Under the pieces are notes generated by a model. It did not search any database. It was given only the letters and a program-made list of their open reading frames with translations, and was not told the DNA's origin. Positions 13,881 to 22,991 of a stretch of 30,439 nt of DNA are shown here, in pieces. Origin of the DNA: DASZZY01 sp036260395 (GTDB taxonomy: Bacteria > Actinomycetota > UBA4738 > CALAEC01). The position numbers and the translations under genes were made by a program. Numbering within the stretch: the first letter of the stretch is position 1; the number at the start of each line of letters is the position of its first letter. The stretch is from assembly GCA_036260395.1 (NCBI GenBank), contig DASZZY010000081.1, forward strand, positions 1 through 30,439, given 5' to 3'.

Positions 13881-16019
13881 ATGGCGGAAGCGGCACAGCA
13901 GGTCAGGGGACGTCAGGCCGGAGGCCAGAAGGGGCTGGTCATCCGGGAGTACCCCCTGTCCAGGACCCGGAACATCGGGATCATGGCCCACATCGACGCC
14001 GGGAAGACCACCACGACCGAGCGGATCCTCTACTACACCGGCAAGACCTACAAGCTCGGCGAGGTCCACGAGGGCACCGCCCAGATGGACTGGATGGTCC
14101 AGGAGCAGGAGCGCGGCATCACGATCACCTCGGCCGCCACGACCTCCCACTGGAAGGACCACTGGATCAACATCATCGACACCCCGGGCCACGTCGACTT
14201 CACGGTCGAGGTGGAGCGCTCGCTGCGCGTCCTGGACGGCGCCGTGGCCGTGTTCGACGCGGTGGCCGGCGTCGAGCCCCAGTCCGAGACGGTGTGGCGG
14301 CAGGCCGACCGCTACCGCGTCCCGCGGATCTCGTTCGTCAACAAGATGGACCGGGTGGGGGCCGACTTCGAGCGGACGATCCGGATGATCGAGGGCCGCC
14401 TGCACGCCACGCCCCTCGTGGTCCAGCTGCCGTGGGGCGTCGAGGACGGCTTCGTGGGGGTCATCGACCTCGTGGAGATGAAGGGCCGGCGGTGGACGAC
14501 CGAGCGCGGCGAGGAGTGGGAGGACGCCGAGGTGCCCGAGGACCTGCGTCCCCAGGCCGAGGAGTGGCGCCACCGGCTGTTCGAGCAGCTGGCCGACCAC
14601 GACGAGACGCTGATGGAGAAGTTCGTGGAGGGCAACGAGCCGGACCCGAAGGAGCTTCGGCGGGCCGTCCGGCGGGCCACGCTGGCGGTGGAGGGCACCC
14701 CGGTCCTGTGCGGGAGCGCGTTCAAGAACAAGGGCATCCAGCCCTTGCTGGACGCCATCGTCGACTACCTTCCGTCCCCGCTCGACGTCCCGCCGATCGA
14801 GGGCTTCGTCCCCGGCACCCGCCAGCCCGCGGTGCGCAAGCCCGCCGACGACGAGCCGTTCGCCGCGCTGGCGTTCAAGATCATGTCCGACCCCTACGTC
14901 GGCCGCCTGACGTACTTCCGGGTGTACTCCGGAACCCTGCGGGCCGGCGCCCACGTCCAGAACTCCACCAAGGACCGCAAGGAGCGGATCGGGCGCATCC
15001 TCCAGATGCACGCCAACCACCGCGAGGACAAGGAGGCGGTGTTCGCCGGCGACATCGTGGCCGCCGTGGGGCTGAAGCACACCACGACCGGCGACACGCT
15101 CTCCGACCCGAGCGACCCGATCCTGCTGGAGTCCATGACGTTCCCGGCTCCGGTCATCTCGGTGGCCATCGAGCCGAAGACCAAGGCGGACCAGGAGAAG
15201 CTCAGCCAGGCGCTGGCCCGGCTGGCCGACGAGGACCCGACGTTCAACGTCCGGTACGACGAGGAGACCGGCCAGACGATCATCTCCGGGATGGGCGAGC
15301 TCCACCTCGAGGTGCTCGTGGACCGCCTGACCCGCGAGTTCAACGTGGGGGCCAACGTGGGCAAGCCCCAGGTGGCCTACCGGGAGACCATCCGAGCCCC
15401 GGTGGCCAAGGTCGACGCCCGGTACGTCAAGCAGACCGGCGGCCGCGGCCAGTACGGGCACGTCGTCGTGGCCCTCGAGCCCACGGGCCCCGGCGGCGGC
15501 TACGAGTTCGTCAACAAGGTCACCGGCGGCAACATCCCGCGGGAGTACATCCCGTCCGTCGACCAGGGCATCCAGGAGGCCATGGAGTCCGGCGTCCTGG
15601 CCGGGTACCCGCTGGTCGACGTCCGGGCCACGCTGCTCGACGGCACCTACCACGAGGTGGACTCCTCGGAGATCGCGTTCAAGATCGCCGGGCAGATGGC
15701 CCTCCGGGACGGCGCCCGCCGGGCCGGCCCCATGCTGCTGGAGCCGATGATGCAGATCGAGGTCGTGACGCCGGAGGACTACATGGGCGACGTGATCTCC
15801 GACCTCACGGCTCGCCGGGGCAAGATCGAGCGGATGGACCAGCGCGGGGCCAGCCAGGCCATCCGGGCGCTGGTGCCGCTGGCGGAGATGTTCGGGTACG
15901 CCACGGATCTGCGGTCCCGCACCCAGGGCCGGGCGACCTACACGATGCAGTTCCATTCGTACCAGCAGGTCCCGAGCCAGATCGCGGAGCAGATCGTGGC
16001 CAGGGTCCGGGGGGAGTAG
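13881..16019 (+). CDS. fusA: Translation elongation factor G
   Basis: EF-G is the GTPase that drives translocation and, with ribosome recycling factor, splits used ribosomes. The G domain has AHIDAGKTTTTE (about residues 36-47), GITITSAATT, DTPGHVDF and NKMDRVGADF. Domains II-V follow, including SGMGELHLEVLVDRL and the domain IV segment near GGRGQYGHVVV. From ATG 13881 the protein is 712 residues; GAGGA lies eight bases before this codon. Starts at 13845 (GTG), 13854 or 13875 would lengthen it. Even the shortest form has about 22 residues before the usual YPLxxTRNIGIMAHID start. It lies between rpsG and tuf, the classic str order. Confidence 0.96.
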   Translation: MAEAAQQVRGRQAGGQKGLVIREYPLSRTRNIGIMAHIDAGKTTTTERILYYTGKTYKLGEVHEGTAQMDWMVQEQERGITITSAATTSHWKDHWINIIDTPGHVDFTVEVERSLRVLDGAVAVFDAVAGVEPQSETVWRQADRYRVPRISFVNKMDRVGADFERTIRMIEGRLHATPLVVQLPWGVEDGFVGVIDLVEMKGRRWTTERGEEWEDAEVPEDLRPQAEEWRHRLFEQLADHDETLMEKFVEGNEPDPKELRRAVRRATLAVEGTPVLCGSAFKNKGIQPLLDAIVDYLPSPLDVPPIEGFVPGTRQPAVRKPADDEPFAALAFKIMSDPYVGRLTYFRVYSGTLRAGAHVQNSTKDRKERIGRILQMHANHREDKEAVFAGDIVAAVGLKHTTTGDTLSDPSDPILLESMTFPAPVISVAIEPKTKADQEKLSQALARLADEDPTFNVRYDEETGQTIISGMGELHLEVLVDRLTREFNVGANVGKPQVAYRETIRAPVAKVDARYVKQTGGRGQYGHVVVALEPTGPGGGYEFVNKVTGGNIPREYIPSVDQGIQEAMESGVLAGYPLVDVRATLLDGTYHEVDSSEIAFKIAGQMALRDGARRAGPMLLEPMMQIEVVTPEDYMGDVISDLTARRGKIERMDQRGASQAIRALVPLAEMFGYATDLRSRTQGRATYTMQFHSYQQVPSQIAEQIVARVRGE

Positions 16020-16028
16020 GAGGAAGCC

Positions 16029-17213
<1,185 letters not shown>

Positions 17214-17221
17214 GAGGACAG

Positions 17222-17530
17222 GTGGCGGGACCGAAGATCCGGATCAAGCTCAGGGCCTACGACCACGCGGCCCTGGACCGCGCCGCCCGGGAGATCGTGG
17301 ACCACGTCACCCGGACCGGCGCGCGGGTCGTGGGTCCCGTCCCGCTGCCCACCGAGCGGTCGATCTACACCGTCATCCGCTCCCCCCACAAGTACAAGGA
17401 CAGCCGCGAGCACTTCCAGATGCTCACCCACAAGCGGCTGATCGATATCCACGAGGCCACGTCCAAGACCGTCCAGGAGCTCCAGCGCCTGACGCTGTCT
17501 CCGGGCGTCGACATCCAGATCAAGCTCTGA
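17222..17530 (+). CDS. rpsJ: 30S ribosomal protein S10
   Basis: S10 is part of the 30S head and also acts as NusE, joining NusB in antitermination complexes and contacting NusG. The 102-residue product matches from KIRIKLRAYDHAALDRAA through VGPVPLPTERSIYTVIRSPH to THKRLIDIHEAT and the C-terminus LSPGVDIQIKL. The GTG start has AGGAGGA four bases upstream. Normally the first gene of the S10 operon with its own promoter; here it follows tuf after eight bases. Confidence 0.98.
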   Translation: MAGPKIRIKLRAYDHAALDRAAREIVDHVTRTGARVVGPVPLPTERSIYTVIRSPHKYKDSREHFQMLTHKRLIDIHEATSKTVQELQRLTLSPGVDIQIKL

Positions 17531-17531
17531 C

Positions 17532-18176
17532 ATGGCCAAGGGGATCCTCGGGGAGAAGCTCGGGATGACGCAGGTCTTCACCGACGCGGGCCGGGCGGTG
17601 CCGGTCACGGTCATCAAGGCCGGGCCGTGCCACGTCGTCCAGGTCAAGACCCCCGAGCGCGACGGGTACTCCGCCGTCCAGCTGGCGTTCGCGCCGGCCC
17701 GGCGGCCCTCGAAGCCGCTGGCCGGGCACTTCGAGAAGGCCGGCGTGGAGCCCGGTCGGCACCTCGTCGAGCTGCGCATGGACGACGGCGACTCGTACGA
17801 GCCGGGGCAGGAGATCCGGGCCGACGTGTTCCAGCCGGGCGAGCGGACCGACGTGATCGGCGTGTCGAAGGGCAAGGGCTTCGCCGGGGTCATGAAGCGG
17901 CACGGGTTCGGCGGGCTCGGCGCCAGCCACGGCACGGAGCGCAAGCACCGGAGCCCGGGGGCAATCGGCGCCTGCGCCACCCCTTCACGGGTGTTCCGAG
18001 GCACCAAGATGGCCGGGCACCTGGGCCACCAGCGGGTCACGGTGCTGAACCTCGAGGTCGTCGAGGCCGATCCCGAGCGCGGCCTGCTCCTGCTTAAGGG
18101 CGCGGTCCCCGGCCCGGCCGGCGGCCTGGTCATGGTCCGCTCCAGCGTCAAGGCCCCCGCCGCGAGGAGCGCCTGA
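17532..18176 (+). CDS. rplC: 50S ribosomal protein L3
   Basis: L3 is an early assembly protein that reaches toward the peptidyl-transferase centre. The 214-residue product starts MAKGILGEKLGMTQVF and carries the long central finger (SKGKGFAGVMKRHGFGG, then SPGAIGACATPSRVFRGTKM). The ATG starts one base after the rpsJ stop and has no clear ribosome site of its own, so translation is probably coupled to rpsJ. Its stop overlaps the rplD start by one base. Confidence 0.98.
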   Translation: MAKGILGEKLGMTQVFTDAGRAVPVTVIKAGPCHVVQVKTPERDGYSAVQLAFAPARRPSKPLAGHFEKAGVEPGRHLVELRMDDGDSYEPGQEIRADVFQPGERTDVIGVSKGKGFAGVMKRHGFGGLGASHGTERKHRSPGAIGACATPSRVFRGTKMAGHLGHQRVTVLNLEVVEADPERGLLLLKGAVPGPAGGLVMVRSSVKAPAARSA

Positions 18177-18790
18177 TGGCCACGGTCGACGTCGTCGATC
18201 AGCGCGGCAACACGGTCGGCCAGCGCGAGCTCGACCCGGCCGTGTTCGACGTCCAGGTCAACGTCCCGGTCATGCACCAGGTCGTGGTGGCCGGGCAGGC
18301 CGCGGCGCGCCGCGGAACGCACTCCACGAAGACCCGGGCCGAGGTGGCCGGCGGCGGCCGCAAGCCGTGGCGCCAGAAGGGCACCGGGCGAGCCCGGCAC
18401 GGCTCGATCCGCTCGCCGCTCTGGGTCGGCGGCGGCGTGGCCCACGGCCCGAAGCCGCGGGACCACGCGATGCGGGTGAACAAGAAGATGAAGCGGCTGG
18501 CGCTGCGCTCCGCGCTCACCGACCGGGCCCGTGAGGGGCGGATCCGCGTCCTCGACCGGGTGGCGTTCGACGCCCCCAGCACCAAGGAGGCCGTCGGCGT
18601 GCTCGAGGCGCTCGACGTCCTCGGGCTGGTCCTCCTGGTGCTGCCGCAGCCGGACGAGGTCGTCGAGAAGTCGTTCCGGAACCTGACGAACGTCAAGGTC
18701 GCGTTCCCCGGCAACCTCTCGACCTACGACGTGCTGTACGCGGACTGGGTGCTGTTCGCGGCCGACGCGCTCGAGGCGGTGAAGCCGTGA
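18176..18790 (+). CDS. rplD: 50S ribosomal protein L4
   Basis: L4 lines the peptide exit tunnel; in gamma-proteobacteria it also represses the S10 operon. The 204 residues contain the rRNA-binding tunnel loop GGGRKPWRQKGTGRARHG followed by SPLWVGGGVAHGPKPR, and the C-terminal globular part with VRNxxNVKV-like sequence (FRNLTNVKVAFPGNLSTYDV). GAGGAG lies six bases before the ATG. The stop overlaps the GTG of rplW by four bases. A short N-terminal stretch before VFDVQVN is typical. Confidence 0.98.
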   Translation: MATVDVVDQRGNTVGQRELDPAVFDVQVNVPVMHQVVVAGQAAARRGTHSTKTRAEVAGGGRKPWRQKGTGRARHGSIRSPLWVGGGVAHGPKPRDHAMRVNKKMKRLALRSALTDRAREGRIRVLDRVAFDAPSTKEAVGVLEALDVLGLVLLVLPQPDEVVEKSFRNLTNVKVAFPGNLSTYDVLYADWVLFAADALEAVKP

Positions 18791-19074
18791 AGAACCCGCG
18801 CGACGTGATCATCCGGCCGGTGGTGTCGGAAAAGAGTTACTCTGGGCTGGAGCAGAACCGGTACACGTTCCTGGTCGCCGCTGGGGCCAACAAGACCGAG
18901 ATCAAGGAGGCCGTCCAGCAGATCTGGGACGTCCGGGTGACGAACGTCAACACCCTCCTCCGCAAGGGGAAGTCCAAGCGCTTCCGGTACACCACCGGCC
19001 GGCGCCCGGACCAGAAGCGGGCCGTCGTCACCCTCGCCGAGGGCGACTCCATCGAGATCTTCGAGCAGAAGTAG
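18787..19074 (+). CDS. rplW: 50S ribosomal protein L23
   Basis: L23 sits at the tunnel exit and is the docking site of trigger factor and SRP. The 95 residues match: NPRDVIIRPVVSEKSY, NRYTFLVAAGANKTEIKEAV, VTNVNTLLRKGKSKRFRY and AVVTLAEGDSIEIFE. The GTG start is inside a GTGA overlap with the rplD stop. Length and order are conventional. Confidence 0.97.
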   Translation: MKNPRDVIIRPVVSEKSYSGLEQNRYTFLVAAGANKTEIKEAVQQIWDVRVTNVNTLLRKGKSKRFRYTTGRRPDQKRAVVTLAEGDSIEIFEQK

Positions 19075-19081
19075 GACGGTC

Positions 19082-19912
19082 ATGGCATTGAGGAAGTCGA
19101 AGCCGACCACGCCGGGGCGCCGGGGGGCGTCCTCCTCGGACTTCTCCGAGGTGACCCGGTCCGAGCCCGAGCGCTCGCTCCTCCGGCCGCTCCCCAAGAA
19201 GGCCGGGCGGAACGCCTCCGGCCGGATCACCAGCCGGCGTCGGGGCGGCGGGACCAAGCGCCGGTACCGGCTCATCGACTTCCGCCGGGAGAAGGACGGC
19301 ATCCCGGCCAAGGTGGCCTCCGTGGAGTACGACCCGAACCGCAGCGCCCGCATCGCGCTGCTCCACTATGTGGACGGCGAGAAGCGCTACATCCTGGCGC
19401 CCCAGGGCGTGTCGGTCGGCGACCGCCTGGTCTCGGGCAGCGCGGCGGACATCCGTCCGGGCAACGCCCTCCCGCTGGCCAACATCCCCGTGGGCACGGT
19501 CGTTCACGCCATCGAGCTCCGACCCGGCGGCGGCGCCAAGATGGCCCGGTCGGCGGGCGCCGGCGTCCAGGTCATGGCCAAGGAGGCCGGGATGGCGCAG
19601 CTGCGGCTCCCCTCGGGCGAGATGCGGCTGGTCGACGTCCGGTGCCGGGCCACGGTAGGGACCGTGGGGAACCCCGAGCACGAGCTGATCTCTGAGGGCA
19701 AGGCGGGCCGGAACCGGTGGCGCGGGCGGCGGCCGAAGGTCCGCGGCGTGGCCATGAACCCGGTGGATCACCCGCTGGGCGGCGGCGAGGGCAAGTCCTC
19801 GGGAGGCCGCCATCCGACGTCGCCGTGGGGGAAGACCGAGGGCCGGACCCGGAAGAAGGGCAAGGCCTCCGACCGGTACATCGTCCGCCGCCGCGGGAAG
19901 GGGAGGGGCTGA
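19082..19912 (+). CDS. rplB: 50S ribosomal protein L2
   Basis: L2 is one of the proteins nearest the peptidyl-transferase centre and helps subunit joining. The 276 residues contain the OB-fold part (RYRLIDFRREKDGIPAKVAS, then NRSARIALLHYVDGEKRYI) and the C-terminal region ending with AMNPVDHPLGGGEGKSSGGR, which holds the functionally critical histidine. The ATG is seven bases after rplW, with AGGA overlapping that stop. All family features are present. Confidence 0.98.
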   Translation: MALRKSKPTTPGRRGASSSDFSEVTRSEPERSLLRPLPKKAGRNASGRITSRRRGGGTKRRYRLIDFRREKDGIPAKVASVEYDPNRSARIALLHYVDGEKRYILAPQGVSVGDRLVSGSAADIRPGNALPLANIPVGTVVHAIELRPGGGAKMARSAGAGVQVMAKEAGMAQLRLPSGEMRLVDVRCRATVGTVGNPEHELISEGKAGRNRWRGRRPKVRGVAMNPVDHPLGGGEGKSSGGRHPTSPWGKTEGRTRKKGKASDRYIVRRRGKGRG

Positions 19913-19915
19913 GGG

Positions 19916-20200
19916 ATGCCGAGGTCGATCAAGAAGGGGCCGTTCATCGACGACCACCTCCTCGAGAAGATCGAGGACATGAACCGCCGGGGGCACAAGC
20001 GGGTCATCCGGACCTGGTCGCGGCGGTCCACGATTATCCCCGAGATGGTGGGGCACACGATCGCCGTCCACGACGGGCGCAAGCACGTCCCGGTGTTCAT
20101 CACCGAGTCGATGGTGGGGCACAAGCTCGGCGAGTTCGCCCCCACCCGGACGTTCCGCTCGCACGGACGGCACACCGAGCGAAGCACGTCACTGAAGTAG
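19916..20200 (+). CDS. rpsS: 30S ribosomal protein S19
   Basis: S19 lies in the 30S head and forms intersubunit bridges with L5. The 94 residues match the family: MPRSIKKGPFIDDHLLEKIE, then TWSRRSTIIPEMVGHTIAVH and the conserved GHKLGEFAPTRTFRSHGR. The ATG follows a purine-rich GGGGAGGGG tract at the end of rplB. The order rplB-rpsS-rplV is standard. Confidence 0.98.
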   Translation: MPRSIKKGPFIDDHLLEKIEDMNRRGHKRVIRTWSRRSTIIPEMVGHTIAVHDGRKHVPVFITESMVGHKLGEFAPTRTFRSHGRHTERSTSLK

Positions 20201-20207
20201 GAGCGAG

Positions 20208-20552
20208 ATGGCGGAAGCAACGGCCAGGGCCAGGTTCGTGAGGGTCTCCCCGCGCAAGGCGCGGCGGGTCGTGGACCTCATCCGCGGCGTGCCCGTCGGC
20301 GAGGCCCGCCGCATCCTGCAGCTGTCGAACCTGGGCGCGACCACGCCGGTCCGCAAGGTCCTGGACTCCGCCGTGGCCAACGCCGAGAACACCGGCGTGG
20401 TGACGGAGAACCTCGTGGTGTCCCGGATCTTCGTCGACGAGGGTCCCACGCTGCGCCGGTGGCGGCCGCGGGCGCTGGGCCGGGCCACCCGGGTCCGCAA
20501 GCGCACCAGCCACATCACGGTCGTGGTCGAGACGCCGCAGGGGGTGAGCTGA
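20208..20552 (+). CDS. rplV: 50S ribosomal protein L22
   Basis: L22 spans the 50S and, with L4, forms the tunnel constriction where macrolide resistance and stalling occur. The 114 residues contain RFVRVSPRKARRVVDLIRG, the ANAENTGVV region, and the extended beta-hairpin VDEGPTLRRWRPRALGRATR with its KRTSHITVVV end. The hairpin length looks normal. AGGAG lies before the ATG. The stop overlaps the rpsC start by one base. Confidence 0.98.
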   Translation: MAEATARARFVRVSPRKARRVVDLIRGVPVGEARRILQLSNLGATTPVRKVLDSAVANAENTGVVTENLVVSRIFVDEGPTLRRWRPRALGRATRVRKRTSHITVVVETPQGVS

Positions 20553-21418
20553 TGGGCCAGAAGGTCAACCCGTACGGGTTCCGCCTGGGCGTGATCTACG
20601 ACTGGAAGTCGAACTGGTACGCCGACAAGCGCCAGTTCGCGGAGGCCCTCCACGAGGACATCGAGATCCGGGAGTACATCCGCAAGCACCTGTCGCGGGC
20701 CGGGATCTCCGACATCATCATCGAGCGCACCGGCGACGAGATCAAGGTCGCCATCCGGACCGCGCGCCCCGGCATCGTGATCGGCCGGAAGGGCAGCGAG
20801 GTCGAGCGTATCCGCAAGGACATCGAGCGGATGACCGCCAAGCGGGTGGACGTCCGCGTCGAGGACATGAACGCCACCGCGGCGGAGGCCCGTCCCGAGA
20901 CCGACGCCCAGCTCCTGGCCCAGGGCGTCGCCGAGCAGCTCCAGGGCCGCGTGTCGTTCCGCCGGGCCATGCGCCGCGCGGTGCAGACCGCCACCCGGGC
21001 CGGGGCCCTGGGGGTCCGGGTGCAGTGCGGCGGCCGGCTGGGCGGCATCGAGATGTCCCGTCGGGAGTGGTACCGCGAGGGCCGGGTCCCCCTCCACACG
21101 CTGCGGGCCAAGGTGGACTTCGGCCAGGCCGAGGCCAAGACGACGTTCGGCCGGATCGGCGTGAAGGTGTGGGTCTACCACGGCGACCAGATCCCGTCCG
21201 AGGAGATGGAGACCGAGCGCGCTCGGGCCCGGGCGCTGGCCGGCCTGGCGGCCCGGGGAACCACCGGGGCCTCCACCGGGGCGCTGATCACCGACCCGCG
21301 CGAGGCGGCCGAGGTCACGGAGCCCTCGCCGCCGCCGGCCCCCGCGGCCCAGCAGCCGGCCGGGGAGCAGCCCGCCGGGGAGCAGCCCGCCGGGGAGCAG
21401 CCGGGGGGTGAGCGCTGA
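20552..21418 (+). CDS. rpsC: 30S ribosomal protein S3 with Pro/Glu/Gln-rich tail
   Basis: S3 helps form the mRNA entry channel and its helicase. The core is normal: MGQKVNPYGFRLGVIYDWKS, the KH domain with its GRKG loop (PGIVIGRKGSEVERIRK), and the C-terminal domain (GRLGGIEMSRREWYREGR, FGRIGVKVWVYHGD). After about residue 215 the usual C-terminus is extended to residue 288. The extension ends in a low-complexity tail with PSPPPAPAAQQ and three QPAGE units. I chose ATG 20552, which overlaps the rplV stop and gives the family N-terminus. The stop overlaps the rplP start by one base. Confidence 0.97.
   Translation: MGQKVNPYGFRLGVIYDWKSNWYADKRQFAEALHEDIEIREYIRKHLSRAGISDIIIERTGDEIKVAIRTARPGIVIGRKGSEVERIRKDIERMTAKRVDVRVEDMNATAAEARPETDAQLLAQGVAEQLQGRVSFRRAMRRAVQTATRAGALGVRVQCGGRLGGIEMSRREWYREGRVPLHTLRAKVDFGQAEAKTTFGRIGVKVWVYHGDQIPSEEMETERARARALAGLAARGTTGASTGALITDPREAAEVTEPSPPPAPAAQQPAGEQPAGEQPAGEQPGGER
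21352..21396 (+). repeat. 15-bp tandem repeat in the rpsC tail
   Basis: Three consecutive 15-base units (21352-21366, 21367-21381 and 21382-21396) encode repeated QPAGE in frame. The last two are identical; the first differs at one base. A fourth, degenerate start (GCAGCCGGGG) follows. Coding minisatellite; copy number could vary between strains. Confidence 0.9.
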
Positions 21419-21837
21419 TGCTCCAGCCGAAGAAGGTCGCCCACCGCAAGCAGCAGCGCGGACGCATGCGCGGCAAGGCCAAGGGCGGCACCGACATCAG
21501 CTTCGGCGACTACGGGCTGGCGGCCCTCGAGCCGGGCTGGATCACCAACCGGCAGATCGAGGCGGCTCGGGTCGCCATGACCCGACACATCCGCCGGGGC
21601 GGGAAGGTCTGGATCAACATCTTCCCGGACAAGCCGGTGACCAAGAAGCCGGCCGAGACGCGGATGGGCTCCGGCAAGGGCAACCCCGAGTCGTGGGTGG
21701 CCGTGGTCAAGCCCGGCCGGGTGATGTTCGAGCTCTCCGGCGTTCCGGAGACCGTGGCCCGCGAGGCCATGCTGCGCGCCGCCCACAAGCTCCCGATCAA
21801 GTCGAAGTTCGTGACGCGGCTGGGAGGGGCGGAGTGA
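21418..21837 (+). CDS. rplP: 50S ribosomal protein L16
   Basis: L16 binds near the A site and helps position aminoacyl-tRNA. The 139 residues match: MLQPKKVAHRKQQRGRMRG, FGDYGLAALEPGWITNRQIE, then GKVWINIFPDKPVTKKPAET and GSGKGNPESWVAVVKPGRVM. The ATG shares one base with the rpsC stop. The stop is overlapped by the GTG of rpmC. Confidence 0.98.
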   Translation: MLQPKKVAHRKQQRGRMRGKAKGGTDISFGDYGLAALEPGWITNRQIEAARVAMTRHIRRGGKVWINIFPDKPVTKKPAETRMGSGKGNPESWVAVVKPGRVMFELSGVPETVAREAMLRAAHKLPIKSKFVTRLGGAE

Positions 21838-22055
21838 CGAAGGCCGCCGAGCTCCGCACGCTCCCCGACGACGAGCTCGTGTCGCGGCTGGAGGCCGCCA
21901 AGGAGGAGCTGTTCAACCTCCGCTTCCAGCTGGCCACCGGCCAGCTCGACAATCCGATGCGGCTCAAGGAGGTCCGCCACGAGGTGGCCCGCCTGATGAC
22001 GGTCATCACCGAGCGCGAGCTGGAGGAGGCCGCCGGCGAGGAGGAGGCCTCCTGA
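21834..22055 (+). CDS. rpmC: 50S ribosomal protein L29
   Basis: L29 is a small two-helix protein at the tunnel exit beside L23. The 73 residues start at a GTG in a GTGA overlap with rplP and read AAELRTLPDDELVSRLEAAK, LFNLRFQLATGQLDNP and the RHEVARLMTVITERE helix. Strong GGAGGGG lies four bases before the start. An acidic end (LEEAAGEEEAS) extends it slightly beyond the usual 60-70 residues, which is common in actinobacteria. Confidence 0.96.
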   Translation: MTKAAELRTLPDDELVSRLEAAKEELFNLRFQLATGQLDNPMRLKEVRHEVARLMTVITERELEEAAGEEEAS

Positions 22056-22312
22056 TGGCGACGCGGGCCGACCGGAAGGTGCGGACCGGCGTGGTGGTCT
22101 CCGACAAGATGGACCGGACCGTCGTGGTGAGGGTCGAGGGCCAGAAGCGCCACGCGCTGTACGGCAAGACCATGCGGCGGACCTCCAAGCTGAAGGCCCA
22201 CGACGAGGCCAACGAGGCCCGGGTGGGCGACACCGTGCGGATCATGGAGACCCGGCCCATCTCCAAGACCAAGCGCTGGCGGGTGCTGGAGATCGTGGAG
22301 CGTGCCCGGTGA
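22055..22312 (+). CDS. rpsQ: 30S ribosomal protein S17
   Basis: S17 is an OB-fold protein that binds 16S rRNA early in assembly. The 85 residues show the family pattern: RKVRTGVVVSDKMDRTVVVR, RHALYGKTMRRTSKLKAHDE, GDTVRIMETRPISKTKRWRV. The ATG shares one base with the rpmC stop and the stop is overlapped by the GTG of rplN, so this stretch is tightly coupled. Confidence 0.98.
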   Translation: MATRADRKVRTGVVVSDKMDRTVVVRVEGQKRHALYGKTMRRTSKLKAHDEANEARVGDTVRIMETRPISKTKRWRVLEIVERAR

Positions 22313-22677
22313 TCCAGCAGGAGTCGCGCGTCCGGGTGGCCGACAACACCGGCGCCAAGGAGGTTCTGTGCATCCGCGTGCTGGGCGGCTCCGGCCGCCG
22401 GTACGCCGGGATCGGGGACATCATCGTCGGCACGGTGAAGGACGCGCTCCCGGGCTCGCAGGTGAAGAAGGGCGACGTCGTCCGGGCCGTGGTGGTCCGG
22501 ACGGCGAAGGAGCGGCGGCGGACCGATGGCTCGTACATCCGGTTCGACGAGAACGCCGTCGTGCTGATCAACGACCAGAAGCAGCCGCGGGGGACCCGCA
22601 TCTTCGGCCCCGTGGCCAGGGAACTGAGGGAGAAGCGGTTCATGCGAATCATCTCGCTGGCCCCCGAGGTGCTGTGA
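22309..22677 (+). CDS. rplN: 50S ribosomal protein L14
   Basis: L14 lies at the subunit interface, forms bridges to 16S rRNA and is the site bound by the silencing factor RsfS. The 122 residues are canonical: IQQESRVRVADNTGAKEVLC, then IGDIIVGTVKDALPG, DENAVVLINDQKQPRGTRIF and the terminal KRFMRIISLAPEVL. The GTG start overlaps the rpsQ stop by four bases. Traditionally the first gene of the spc operon, but no separate promoter is evident. Confidence 0.98.
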   Translation: MIQQESRVRVADNTGAKEVLCIRVLGGSGRRYAGIGDIIVGTVKDALPGSQVKKGDVVRAVVVRTAKERRRTDGSYIRFDENAVVLINDQKQPRGTRIFGPVARELREKRFMRIISLAPEVL

Positions 22678-22991
22678 TGGCCATGGTCGACATCCGTCGC
22701 GACGACGAGGTCCGCGTGATCCACGGCAAGGACCGGGGGAAGACCGGCCGGGTGGTCCGGGTGCTTCCCCGGGAGGGCCGCATCATGGTCGAGGGCGTGG
22801 CCCGGGCCAAGAAGCACACCCGGCCGTCCAAGCAGCGCCAGCAGGGCGGGATCATCGACGTCGAGCAGTTCGTCGACATCTCGAACGTCCAGGTCGTGTG
22901 CAAGTCGTGCGGGCGGCCGACGCGGATCGGTCACCGGTTCGAGGGCGACGACAAGATCCGGATCTGCCGGAAGTGCGAGGCGGACCTGTGA
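22677..22991 (+). CDS. rplX: 50S ribosomal protein L24, Cys4 form
   Basis: L24 initiates 50S assembly and lies at the tunnel exit. The KOW motif is near the start (DEVRVIHGKDRGKTGRVVRV). The C-terminal half keeps four cysteines as two CxxC pairs (C75, C78, C97, C100: VCKSCGRPTRIG and RICRKCEADL), so it probably holds a zinc ion. From ATG 22677 it is 104 residues; GAGG sits seven bases before. ATG 22683 would remove two residues. The start shares one base with the rplN stop. Confidence 0.97.
   Translation: MAMVDIRRDDEVRVIHGKDRGKTGRVVRVLPREGRIMVEGVARAKKHTRPSKQRQQGGIIDVEQFVDISNVQVVCKSCGRPTRIGHRFEGDDKIRICRKCEADL

Noticed and set aside
21352..21403. Short tandem repeats in rpsC as a CRISPR or mobile element trace
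   Set aside because: The units are contiguous, with no spacers, and encode an in-frame repeat of five residues; they are a coding minisatellite.
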